From Perkinsus chesapeaki (taxonomy: Eukaryota > Perkinsozoa > Perkinsida > Perkinsidae): a stretch of 38,544 bases of DNA. Below the pieces are notes generated by a model. The model was not told where the DNA came from and ran no database searches. It worked only from the letters and a program-made list of their open reading frames with translations. Where the stretch lies: NCBI GenBank assembly GCA_013115145.1, contig JAAPAO010000331.1, positions 1 through 38,544 of the forward strand, in the 5' to 3' direction. Every line of letters begins with the position of its first letter. Position 1 is the stretch's first letter. The translations under genes were made by a program, and so were the position numbers. This document shows, piece by piece, positions 10,889 through 20,509 of this stretch.

Positions 10889-13536
10889 ACCTTAACTATC
10901 CCAGAGTCGAGTGTCGGATCAGTAGTAGGCCCCCGAGGGGCAGTTATAAGAGCGATCCAGAGAGACTCGGGAGCAAAACTTGACATTGCCCCGAGGCAGG
11001 AGAGGACGTCCGGTGGGGACCAGGAGCTGACTTTGGTCGGAGGAACGGATCAAGTCGCTGCGGCGGTGTGGATGGTTCACGATGTTATGGAAGGGCAGTA
11101 TAACGTCGACGCTGCGCTTTTGCAGCAGGAACAGGATAGAAGGGCCAAATCGATTGCGAGCGGCGGCGGTGGCGGAGGGACGCAGACAAGATGGTACGGA
11201 TCTAGGCATGCGGTGGATCCGAGCATTAAGGAGAAAAGAGTAGGCGGAAATGCGGTAGTAATTAGTAGTTGGGTTTCAGGTTATTTATGTACCGGTGGAG
11301 CACGTGGGGAATTTGGTGGGACCGAAGGGGGCGGTGCTGAGAGCGCTACAGCTTGACAGCGGAGCGAAGGTGGATATGGAACGTAACGATGGTGGATGTC
11401 GTGGCCGGGCGCACGTGTGTCTTGGAGAACTTGTTCGAATTATGGGTTAAGAATTATTTAGTTAATATTTAGTTTATTATTAGGTATTATATGTTAAGAA
11501 TCTGTGATAGGAATGATTTGAAATTTGATCATAAGAATCTTTAAAAATCTGAAAGTAATGTATTTTCTGTGATGTAGAGGTACTCTGAGGAGGATCTCGG
11601 GAAGTCGGAATTGGGAGTTTGGAGTTTTGGGAAAGGTTTATTGATCCGAGATTAGTGGACTAATTACGGACTCGGTTGGCATTGGAGCAAGTATTGCTGG
11701 TCGTCCAGCAGTAGAAAGACATTCCGGGCTTTATGGCAATCGGATTTTGCAAAACACGACAATGAGCGAGCTCCATGTCGTTCGTTGGGGAGGCCTGGTC
11801 TTCGGGGGATGGTGAAAATTGATGATAATTCATCACCAATCATCGTGGATAGAATATGAGTGTAGAGGGGGACAAATTACGCCGCGGAGAGAAGTGTTGG
11901 ATGGTGCTGCATAGAGCGGATCACTCCGAGACGTTCTGCCATATAGATGAATATCCTCGTTTCAGCTGCGCCTTCAGCTGGCAGCGACAGCGCTCGAGAT
12001 CCCAGAGCTTTGACTATTTCTGGATTGAGTCCACAAGTGTCTGTTGGTTATGATATGGCGATGTCGGTATTAGAAGGAACGTACGATATTGGGAGAGCTG
12101 TTGAGAGGGCTGGAGGGTAAGCGGCGCCTTCAGGCAATTAAATTCGCCGTTAAATGGCGTTGGTTTCAATTATTACTAATAATGTGTGCACTATCCCATT
12201 ACGGACAGAGTAGTCATTGTAACACAACAATGCTAGGTTGGGCTGATAGTTAAGTAATGGTTAGAATATCATGAGTTGTGAAAGCTAGTAATAAGATGGT
12301 ACGACAAATGTGCGGCGATAGACAGGAACTGTGTTACAATGGGGAGGTCTCGCTCGAATAACGGAAATCCACAACGGGGAAAATCAGCTCGTCAGATGTT
12401 CGATAATATCTGTTTGATATTACCTGGATCATTTTGGCCAAGCTGTTGCATGATACGAGCTCACAATCCCATTGTATTTAGTAGCTTCTTCGCGGACGGA
12501 CAGTCAGGATTCTGTATAGTGCATACCTCTTCGAAGTTCGGAGGAATTGTGGATGAAGTCGAAGATGCTCTTGTGAATTTTAGGCTTTCCCCGAAATGAA
12601 GTTCGCCATTGACTTGCGTCGAACTCGATACATTTCTTATCCGGCAGTAATATATTAAAATTCTGGGATTTTGTAGGGAAAGCTTTTTTCGAAGATGGTC
12701 TAGAGTAATCATTTGTGGCGATTTTAGGGTCCCCCTGACTAGAGGGCAATCGTCAACGGGCGGTGGCGGCGGTCCTCAAACGTATAACGCTCGGAATAAC
12801 CAAAGACATCATTCGGCTCATCAACCTCCACCACCGCCGGGACCACATATGACCAACAGGCCGGGAGGAGCATATGGGATGCTAATGAGCCCCACCGGTA
12901 ATGCGGCACCTATGATGGTTGGAGGCAGTCAACATATGGGCCCGCCGATGGGGCAGATGGGTGGTCATGGAGGGCCACCGCAGATGATGCCGATACATAT
13001 GACAGATGCTCCGGGAGTGAGGGTGCTTAGTGTACCATATGATAGCATTGGATCGGTGGTGGGACCGGGTGGGGTTGTCCTATGGGCGTTGCAGAATGAT
13101 TCTGGCGCGAAAGTCGATATGGAGAAGTCGGGGGTGCCTGGACAGCCAAGACCGTTGACTATCAAGGGTGACACTGTTAAGATAGAAAAGGCTATGGAGA
13201 TAATACATAGGGTTTTGCAGGTAAGGGGAGGGAAGGAGAGACATGTAGTAAAGTTAATGTAGGAATAGTTACGTGAATTGTAATAATAGAACTATTATAC
13301 GTAAGTATACGAACTTTTAAATGCTAATTTACTCACTAGTAAATTTAAAATCTCACTATTGAAATATTACACTTATATTATGGATTTGCGAAGTCTTAGA
13401 TTGCGCTACCGAGTTGCTTGCTATCACTGTTGCTTAGGGCCAGTTTGATGTCGATGACGCAATAATGAGGAGGAGGCAGTTGAGGCAACGTTACCAATCT
13501 GGAGAAGGAAGGGGCAATCAGACAGCTCAGGATTAG
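10889..13536 (+). CDS. Tandem KH-domain RNA-binding protein
   Basis: Exons 10889-11239, 11280-11382, 11966-12116, 12728-13220 and 13438-13536; introns of 40, 583, 611 and 217 nt; phases agree at every junction. Three KH domains, each with a GxxG loop, a conserved (D)SGAKxD strand and a trailing (E/Q)GxYxVDxA motif: KH-a (exon 1, VGSVVGPRGAVIRAIQRDSG), KH-b (exons 2-3, LVGPKGAVLRALQLDSG), KH-c (exon 4, VVGPGGVVLWALQNDSG). Exon 4 begins with a Gly/Gln/His/Pro-rich disordered stretch including PPPPPG and many Met-Gly-Pro repeats. The tail (exon 5) is basic and polar and stops at TAG 13534-13536. KH domains bind single-stranded RNA, so an RNA regulator of the FUBP/hnRNP K type is likely. All three loops have Pro after the first Gly, and KH-c (GPGG) lacks the usual basic residue. 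The start codon is not found. Confidence 0.78.
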
Positions 13537-13910
13537 GGTGTTATGGCCTATTAAAGACAGGCCAGGGATTTCGGGGGTTTCTGCAGAACTACTACGTTTT
13601 TTATTAATCGAGTTATCAACAACAGCTGGAGAAGGAAGCCTGCTGTGGGTCTCTTTTCTGAAGGGTTTTGCCTGCACCCTTTCGTTAATGAGTATGTGTT
13701 GAGCTATTTAAGTGTAAGAAAGTGAAGGTGGGAGCGAAGGATAGACCTGATCTATTAGATCAAATGCCTAGTTGTATACCACGCTACTAAGTTAACCGTA
13801 GCCCAATGTCGACAGTAGTATTATCAGATGATAATCTGCTAGTATGAAGTGTGTAGTGTGGGGGATGAGCCCCCGGTACTAGTCGGTCAGCTACTACCTC
13901 GTCAAGGAAA

Positions 13911-14240
13911 GTGCGACGTGTACGAAATCTCTCTGGGCAGCAGCTGTATGATGTGTCACTGAACCAGCTGCAACTGTACGAAATGGCCCTGAACGAGCGG
14001 CAACTGCACGGAATGGCACTGTATCAGTTGTAACTGTACCTAACAAAGTTGTACGGAATAATACTGTATCAACTTGATAGTATCAAGTTGATACTATCAA
14101 GTGCAACGAGACGAAATATTACTATACCAACTAATGCAAACATAGTTGGAAATGGACGGTTTGTCACTGTACGAGCTGCAACTGCACGGTATGAAACTAA
14201 CACGAATTATGCTGTACGAAATAGGGTTGTAGCAGTTTGA
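13911..14240 (+). repeat. Decayed 30-bp coding minisatellite
   Basis: Units at 13911, 13941, 13971 and 14001 are 30 bp, and further worn units continue to about 14240. In one frame the unit reads as a ten-residue peptide close to QLYEMALNER / QLHGMALYQL, and near 14170 again as LYELQLHGMKL. The frame is broken by stops (for example TAA at 14031-14033). It looks like the remains of a repeat protein or a minisatellite that once lay in a coding frame. A scar unit (14073-14094) sits inside it. Confidence 0.6.
14067..14102. repeat. Five-step alternating hexamer ladder / 31-bp palindrome
   Basis: TATCAA and TTGATA alternate five times, each separated by one base, giving a perfect 15+1+15 palindrome at 14072-14102. 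A perfect scar unit (14073-14094, W=CTTGATAC) lies inside. The outer arms look like a second event at the same place. Confidence 0.85.
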
Positions 14241-14345
14241 CCGCGTACGAATTGGACTCTGTACCACCTTGCACTGTACATATCATACTCGCCCGCCTAA
14301 TCGCGGTGGTCCAAAATGGCTTCTTTTCCCAGGGCACTTTAGATA

Positions 14346-14612
14346 CCACCGTGCGTTCAAACGAGTCAAAATGCTGACTGGCAACATCTACCGGAACACG
14401 ATGTGTCCGACGCTTCCCTCGAATGGTGTTCAGAGGATTCTTCGGCCAGCAGCAACATCAGAGCTGCTCACAAGGCTGCGAACGAGGATAGAGTGCAGAG
14501 CGACTCAAGTTGTGATTCAGTTATGCAGCCTGGCCGCGGCAGGCATCGGACCTCTCAGATCCCTCCGATGACGAATCAGCTCACTGAGCTTGACAAGCTT
14601 GTTGACGAATAG
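14346..14612 (+). other. Unidentified open frame, Ser/acid-rich
   Basis: An 88-codon open frame (no ATG at its left edge) ending at TAG 14610-14612. The encoded peptide is polar and acidic (SDASLEWCSEDSSASSNIR, then a short hydrophobic-heptad tail NQLTELDKLVDE). Composition is protein-like, but no splice site or homologue is recognised. It may be an exon or a mobile-element relic. Confidence 0.25.
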
Positions 14613-16207
14613 CTTCTCCAGTAGCAGCCTGATTTCTTATTTTTTCTACGTAGACCTCTATAAACGTTTCAAGGGTTCTCGACAGAGATGATATCAAGAC
14701 TTGATAATCAAGTAGTTACATTCATTCAATGCACTAACATATAATTGCACCTCAGGCCCTGAAGGTCAGTGCGCATAGATTGACTTCAATCACAGGCTGA
14801 TTAGGAAGGGTATAATATATGATATTATCATAATGATAATATGATGATCATATCGACGAGACACCAATCGACTAGTTATCAGCAAATGCGAGCATACTCT
14901 CTCAAATCCGAATCGTTGAACGTGATCGAGCTATCAAGGTAGTTTTTGCGTAGCTTCGCATACGTGAATGGGCTCCTTCGTGTGCGCAGTGCATCGTAAT
15001 AGATCGAAACCGGAATATCTCTTTCCGTCTGGGCACGTATGCATACCTTCCATCCCGTCGAATGCTATGATAGAATTGCTATCTTAGAGATAGCAACTGC
15101 GTCCGAGCGCGTCCGCCTGGCGTATGAGTCATACGGTATGACGCGCCACGTGTCTAGGGAAAGTCAGCTCGAGTCACGCAGGTAGTAGTGGAGCTGGATA
15201 CATAAGCAACAACTAACACCATCGATGATATTATCATTGGTCTGCGACTGTATGTGATGTACAGAAGCCGCTACGATAGCCACTGAATCTATTTTATCAT
15301 CTACATCTGCATCTACCATAACACTAGCTAAATCAAAAAATCCGTCTAAAATGTCCTCTACTATTTCGTAACTATTAGATAATTCAATTGTAGCACCTCT
15401 CAAAATTGCGTCAATTTCATGTTAGTTTCCTCGAATGCAGGTCACACAAAGCGGCAGCTGAGCCGGTATCAGTGAGCGGCTCACTTTGAGCCCGTAAAAT
15501 AAATTTTCCTCTAGAGAGCGTTGCATGCTCCATAGCGCTTCCGACACGTCTGGGGTTACAGCGGCATCAGCTGAAGTATCTTGTAGTACTCTCGTTCACT
15601 CTTTCACATCGTCTAGAGAGATTCGATCATCGCATCACGTTACGATCCCTGCGATGCATTACAGGCCAGTTAGCTCGGCGCGACATATCCCTCCTCGCGA
15701 AACTCCGAAAATGCGCAGTAGCTCGCATTGCAAGCCTTACGAATGGAAGTCATGGATTTGTTGGATAATCCAAGTAGGACTCAGGACATCTCTGGATTCA
15801 AAGCAGATTCAAGCCTGACACTGTCACGCTGACAGAGAATGTCTGCGCTCTGACAACGAACTTCGTTGAACGAAGCCCTAATGGAGCCAGTTTGACGGCC
15901 GGAGTCCGGCTTTAGTCTGCGGCTGAGCTGGCTAACGACGGAGTCCGGCGGTCGAACCACCTGACCACTGCTACGGTGCTTGGTATTTGCGGTGGGGGAG
16001 GGTGAGTGATCTGCGTGATAACGATTGGCTCACGTGAATTAGGTACACGTCAAACTCGTACACAGAATTTTTGACTTCTAACTGGTACATCAAACTTATT
16101 TACACCCGAATTCCAGTCAGGGAAATGTGATGTACCAAAAATAGGTCACTACCAAGTCGTACACAAAATCCCGTTCATCTTTGTGTTGCGGACAATGTCC
16201 GCACGAC

Positions 16208-16242
16208 ATGCCATTTTTAACTCGTCAAGTTAAAAATGGCAT
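16208..16242. repeat. Inverted repeat, 15-bp perfect arms, 5-base loop
   Basis: The arms 16208-16222 and 16228-16242 are exact complements with loop CGTCA. It follows directly on the 8+1+8 palindrome at 16187-16203. It could form a stable hairpin. Function unknown. Confidence 0.8.
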
Positions 16243-16830
16243 CACACCCCAAAATTTGGCGCCTAGACCGGGTAAAGTGCGAATCCCAAATTGACCGTCG
16301 ATCAAATGGGAAAGCAGATCGGACGTTAAAACCGGTTCGAGCCTCGAACCGGGAGCCCTCGAGTTTCGAAGAAAATGCTCTGCGGGCTAGACATAGAGCG
16401 GCTGGGTAGACATAATCTTATAACCTGGTTGCCTGATGCACGTCGAAGCGGGTCACAAACCCGAGGTTGGTACTTCACAGTATGTGCAAAACCCACTGGT
16501 AATCGGGGAGTGGCTGGAACATATATCCATCCTGTCACACGAATCCTGTGTCAATAAGCAATGCTAAGCATTGAATGCCCATCAGGGGTCCCGCGATAGT
16601 CAAAGGACGTCGTCCTTTAACCGGCACCAGAAGCGTGAAATTGGCATACTGGCAGTATGATACCGCATTGCAGTAACTGCAACGCATTACGCACTCCAGC
16701 AGCTGGAGTCCACCTCATGGCCTTTCACTGGCTGCCCACTAAACTTTAGTGACTAAAGTAGACTACTACCTTCTCCACAGGGCCGGGCTAACAATGTTAG
16801 CCTAACATTCGTTGCCGAACGACTCGTGCG

Positions 16831-16873
16831 GGTTTGGTGCATTAGATAGCTGAGCTACCTACTGCACCAAACC
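16831..16873 (+). pseudogene. tRNA-Met 5'-half relic folded into a hairpin
   Basis: Positions 16829-16855 match the first third of the intact tRNA-Met genes (GCGG-TTTGG-GCA-TAG-TAGC), and are followed not by the anticodon arm but by the reverse complement of the same stretch. The arms are 21 bp with two mismatches around a single unpaired G (16852). Downstream, 16890-16955 matches the conserved spacer of the intact tRNA-Met/tRNA-Leu pairs, so this is a former pair. Confidence 0.6.
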
Positions 16874-16980
16874 GTCACGCTATTATCACTATTATCACGC
16901 AAACATAATGAAATGACATTATGTGATGTATACCGCTTGGTGGTGTAAATCAAATGTCATGATCACTCCAAGGACGGCCA

Positions 16981-17041
16981 AAATGGGCTTGTAGGCAGAG
17001 TTCGGGTAGCCAGATCTTCGAACCGCACGGCCAAACTGATT
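16981..17041 (-). pseudogene. tRNA-Leu relic
   Basis: On the minus strand, TCAGTTTGGCCG at the 5' end and fragments of the anticodon arm match the tRNA-Leu(CAA) genes at 19954, 26536 and 32487, but the T arm and the 3' acceptor strand are lost. It holds the same position relative to the spacer as in the intact pairs. Confidence 0.5.
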
Positions 17042-17126
17042 ACACATCCAACGCATTACCGAGTATAGCGCCTTGATACTACTGAATCAGAGTCTTGATA
17101 CTACAGGTACTTATAGAACTGTGAAC

Positions 17127-17167
17127 TGGGTTGCAAAAAGCACCGTCATGGTTCTTTTTGCAACCCA
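17127..17167. repeat. Inverted repeat, 14-bp arms
   Basis: The arms 17127-17140 (TGGGTTGCAAAAAG) and 17154-17167 are exact complements around a 13-base loop that adds a 3-bp inner stem. A scar unit follows at 17178. Confidence 0.8.
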
Positions 17168-17407
17168 TATGGCACCACGGTGGTCACCACCGGGTGGTGC
17201 CGCCACCATAAGGCCACGACCCTTGCTTGACATGCAAATCAGCGGCCGGTTACTGCGACTCTGTGGGAGGCACCTCACAATATGAACTCATATTAGTCGT
17301 ATTATACGACAAGTGGGCCGGTAGTCCAATCACCTCCGCCATAGGTAGTCAGGTGGCCTAGGCAACAGTGTTGCCGCAACACTGTCACCACTAATTCACG
17401 TCATAAT

Positions 17408-17607
17408 ATGCAGCCCAATCTCTACGAGAGGAAAGGATTGGAACAATTTCAGAATAGGCCGACATCCACTAGGGATGACACAGGACAGACAAATATGGAC
17501 AGAAGAGAGCCATAACTAAAGAGGCATCCCCGACTCAGCCACAGCGAGTTCACAACAGAAACTGCCAGGCAGGGCGGTCAGTCGCACCGTGACACTGTGA
17601 CCGTGTG
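17408..17607. repeat. Dispersed repeat, copy A
   Basis: Shares about 170 bases with copy B (22748-22920): TGCAGCCCAATCTCT, then ATCCACTAGGGATGACACA, AGAAGAGAGCCATAACTAAA and GTCGCACCGTG. Against copy B it has a 14-bp insertion at 17592-17605 that forms a scar unit (17585-17606) with one mismatch, and lacks the 14-bp scar insertion present in copy B. Family not recognised. Confidence 0.75.
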
Positions 17608-18227
17608 GAAGGTGTCATTATAGACTTTAATAAGTGAAAATAGACCTTGTATTGAGGTAAGTTTTAGCCGGGTTTTCAGTTCTGGGACGCGAGGAATAGG
17701 AATCCGAGGGCGAGGCGGTAGTGTCGTAGGTAGTAGTTACTATAGTTAGTAACTGCTCTTGTGACAAGAGCATACAAAATACAATGAAAATCCTCGAAAC
17801 GTAGAACCTACACTCGAGAGGATTCGCTCGGCAGAAAGAAGTTGTTTCAAACAACATGCGTCTCCTTTGAGCTCATATGCAGGAGTCAACACCAAGCGCG
17901 TCTTATTACAGCACGCATATAACGTCTTATATGAGGCTTGTAACATGAGTTTTATACAAGTCTTTGGAGGCGTTGAAGATTCCTAACTCGCCACTAACAG
18001 CGGGCTTGGCCGCGCACTCCCTTAAATGTCATGTCACTCTCATTTGCAGTGCAAATTTTGCACGCATACCACGCTAAATTGGTAATTCAGAACGACTCGT
18101 GCCTCGGCCGTAATGTGGGGAGGCATCAAAACTTCGAGACTGTCGATGGCAGCTTGTATCATTAACGGTGCACTCTACCTATCCTCCCTTCGTTAGGTCA
18201 CAGTATCCTCCTTTATCCATTTCCCTC

Positions 18228-18671
18228 ATGTCGGAGGCTCTGACCAACCCCTGTATTTCCTTTATGGTGATTCTTTTGTATGTAATTGGAGTAACGGAAT
18301 CTGTGATATACGGCTCGCAGTTTGGGAGCAATGATATCAAACTGTTGGTATTCTCTCCGGATGATGGCCGACCTGCTATCTTCACTCTCACCAATATAAA
18401 GTGTGTAACGGTGCCTGTATCATTCCGACAAAGCCCGACTGGTATTTCGTTCACATTTCGGTGGTCTACCATCGACCGGGTTAATTTTATTGGGGAGCTT
18501 AACAGTCTCGACGTAATTGCAAGAATGGTTCGCCCGGATGGTCTAAAGAAGCTGGTGCTCGACCCACAAATGCCCCTGTTAGACATGGGTGCAGGATATT
18601 GGGCTGGCGGTCGTAGACTCGCTGATGTGGATGCAGAGTTGCTGTACAATCACATCAAATGCGAAGAATGA
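18228..18671 (+). CDS. Hypothetical protein, possibly secreted
   Basis: A 147-residue frame from ATG 18228. A hydrophobic segment (FMVILLYVIGVTESVIYG, residues about 12-29) follows a short polar lead and could be a signal peptide or anchor. The rest is mixed with beta-like stretches (KLLVFSPDDGRPAIFTL) and ends in a helix (DVDAELLYNHIKCEE). No family is recognised. The opposite strand is also open (18179-18649), so coding is not certain. It lies between scar-rich non-coding stretches and has no scar inside. Confidence 0.35.
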   Translation: MSEALTNPCISFMVILLYVIGVTESVIYGSQFGSNDIKLLVFSPDDGRPAIFTLTNIKCVTVPVSFRQSPTGISFTFRWSTIDRVNFIGELNSLDVIARMVRPDGLKKLVLDPQMPLLDMGAGYWAGGRRLADVDAELLYNHIKCEE

Positions 18672-19815
18672 CTCACTTCAGCTGCTCTCATGGGCTTTCA
18701 GAAGCCTAACGTTCTTCGACTATCAAAAGATCGAGACTCATTTATCGAGCAGCCTTGGCAGGGGAGTCATCCAATTCATCAGCCGCGATGGCAAGTCGAC
18801 GTGGTGCTACATTTTTTCCAGTAAAACTTGTTATTGTTTTGTTATTGGAGAGTAACAAATCAGTGTCATGTCGAATGAGTGACTCAAACTCCGAACCGAC
18901 GTGCTTTGATTTCATCCCAACCTCTCGAGTGAGCGCACCCTAATTTCACTTCGACACACTTCGTGTACCGTGCTATGAATCCCCTCAACGTATCCAGCAG
19001 GGCCGCTAGAAGCCATAAGCGGGGTGCGAGGACCGACGGATCGCTAAAGGAGGTAGATTCTAGCTCCATCACCAAGTAGGAGCTTTCGGCTTCTACCAGA
19101 CATGAGCCATGTAAGCACTGCTATTTAAGCTGACATTTGTGTAGGTGGATATATTTGTGGCCCAATTCGGCATATAGTTGGGGGATTGAGATTAGTTTTA
19201 CTGTTAATCTACGTTACACTATGTCCAAGTATTGTTATCCCACTACTGTATGCAATGAAATGAGCACATTGTCATAGGAACATCGTTTCATGCAGTTTGT
19301 TCACAAATATTAAATCAGAGAACAGTCGTACGAAAATTTGGTGGAGACAACATGCCGATGAACAGCAAGCTGTTCGGCATCACGAGGCAGAACTATAAAG
19401 TCACTGCAAGCAGGCGATGATCCGCTGTATCGAGTCGTCATCGGAGTTTCCCTAGGGCTCTAGCTTACGTTTCGCTGGCACAGAAACACCGCTACTAGCG
19501 GTCCGCTAGTGTGACGTTATCAATGATAACTTATCATGGACCTTTTTTTGTTATTCGGACAGCCTTTTCTCACAGTAGAGATATTTCTATTAGGATAGAA
19601 TTAAGGCAAACGTGAAGGCCTGATTAGTTATTAACTAATTGATTTTCTTAGGGGTAACCCCTACCGCGAGATTGATGTCCCTATTCGCGAAAATGATTGC
19701 CTTATTCGCCAAAAATTTGTGGCCCTCAAACGCGAAATAGATTTCTGAAAAGCATAGTATACCAATATTCCTAGAATATTAGTCTCCAAAGGCTGAACTA
19801 AATTTTTGTCATCGA
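18672..19815. other. Intergenic; palindromes only
   Basis: No gene seen. It contains scar units 19488-19509 and 19516-19537 and the palindromes 19623-19639 and 19649-19663, just upstream of the first intact tRNA pair. A bulged hairpin (GAACAGC/GCTGTTC) lies at about 19357-19382. Confidence 0.5.
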
Positions 19816-19888
19816 GCGGCTTTGGCGCAGTAGGTAGCGCGTAGGTCTCATAATCCTAAGGTCGCGAGTTCGATCCTCGCAGGCCGCA
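19816..19888 (+). tRNA. tRNA-Met (CAT), elongator type
   Basis: A 73-base cloverleaf including discriminator A. Acceptor GCGGCTT pairs with AGGCCGC, the D arm contains GGCGCAGTAGGTAGCGC, the anticodon loop CTCATAA gives CAT, and the T arm is CGCGAGTTCGATCCTCGC. No intron. Identical copies at 26398 and 32206. A convergent tRNA-Leu follows after 65 bases. Confidence 0.93.
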
Positions 19889-19953
19889 CTAATATATCAA
19901 ACATAATGGAATGACATTATGTGATGTATACCACTTGGTGATGTAAAGTTAAT
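19889..19953. promoter_or_regulatory. Conserved spacer of the convergent tRNA pair
   Basis: The spacer is conserved at 26471-26535, recognisable at 16890-16955, and split by an insertion at 32279-32486. It holds an 8-bp hairpin (ACATAATG / CATTATGT, 19901-19922). Neither strand has a run of four or more T, the usual Pol III stop, in this copy or the second. Role unknown. Confidence 0.55.
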
Positions 19954-20034
19954 GTCAGCTGTGGGATTCGAACCCACGAGGATCTCTCCACCAGAACTTG
20001 AGTCTGGCGCCTTAGACCGCTCGGCCAAACTGAC
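19954..20034 (-). tRNA. tRNA-Leu (CAA)
   Basis: Minus strand. Acceptor GTCAGTT pairs with AGCTGAC, followed by discriminator A. A box TGGCCGAGCGG, anticodon arm CCAGA-CTCAAGT-TCTGG giving CAA, long variable arm typical of leucine tRNA, and T arm GTGGGTTCGAATCCCAC. No intron, although tRNA-Leu(CAA) carries one in many animals. Confidence 0.92.
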
Positions 20035-20343
20035 TACACTCAGAACGCATCGCCAAGCACTTGGATTTGGTACTATTCATGTCATCAAGAGGCATCATTC
20101 AACAACACATTAGTACCACGCCATGGCAACCATTATTCAATACGCCAAACTAAGCTTCGTTCAAGCTGCGAACAAGAGTAGTTTTCGAACCAAAAGCCAA
20201 CCAACAGGTTGCGTAACCATGTCAGTCCACCCATGTGGCACGCTAGCAAATAAACGACCCGTCTTAGTGCACTGCCTGACTACTACAGTAGTAGTACTAC
20301 CCTGGCCTCGAGAAGCACCAAAATGCTGAGTGATGTTGTCCAA

Positions 20344-20430
20344 TGTTAAGTGCTGTAAAGTACCTAACATTAGACTACATCACTTAACATTTTGTAGTCT
20401 AATGTTAAGTACTTTATACAGCACTCAACA
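20344..20430. repeat. Long inverted repeat, about 36-bp arms
   Basis: The arms 20344-20379 and 20393-20430 pair with one 2-base bulge and a few mismatches around a 13-base loop. Both arms contain AACATTAGACTACA and AGTGCTGT in complementary orientation. The size suits a small fold-back element or an RNA hairpin precursor. No flanking duplication was found. Confidence 0.75.
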
Positions 20431-20509
20431 GTGTAAATGTATTTTGAAGAGAGCTGGACCGGTCACCGAGAATTGCGGTCCGCAAGGCAAAGCACCAGTG
20501 CAATGCACT

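Larger units (their letters stand above)
13741..20301. repeat. Cluster B of 22-bp W / W' / W scars
   Basis: Perfect units: 14073-14094 (W=CTTGATAC), 14692-14713 (TATCAAGT), 14818-14839 (TATGATAA), 15121-15142 (CGTATGAC), 15854-15875 (CAACGAAG), 16737-16758 (CACTAAAG), 16787-16808 (GCTAACAT), 17178-17199 (CGGTGGTG), 17361-17382 (GGCAACAC), 18042-18063 (ATTTGCAC), 19488-19509 (ACCGCTAG), 19516-19537 (GTTATCAT). One mismatch: 13741-13762 (ATAGATCA), 15471-15492 (AGTGAGCC), 16645-16666 (CATACTGC), 16661-16682 (TACTGCAA), 16694-16715 (CTCCAGCT), 17585-17606 (CACCGTGT), 20280-20301 (CTACTACT). Two mismatches: 16559-16580. Palindromes with a one-base centre but no third arm: 16187-16203, 16332-16352 (10+1+10), 16602-16618, 17755-17771, 19623-19639, 19649-19663. 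Some units touch or overlap, so events were sequential. No coding exon is hit. Confidence 0.85.

Noticed and set aside
18179-18649. 156-codon minus-strand frame
   Set aside because: Overlaps the plus-strand candidate fully. The plus frame has a hydrophobic leader and a better start, though neither is certain.
13741-20301. CRISPR-like or regulatory palindrome array
   Set aside because: The units all differ in sequence and have no constant repeat or spacing, so neither a CRISPR array nor a single protein's binding-site array fits.
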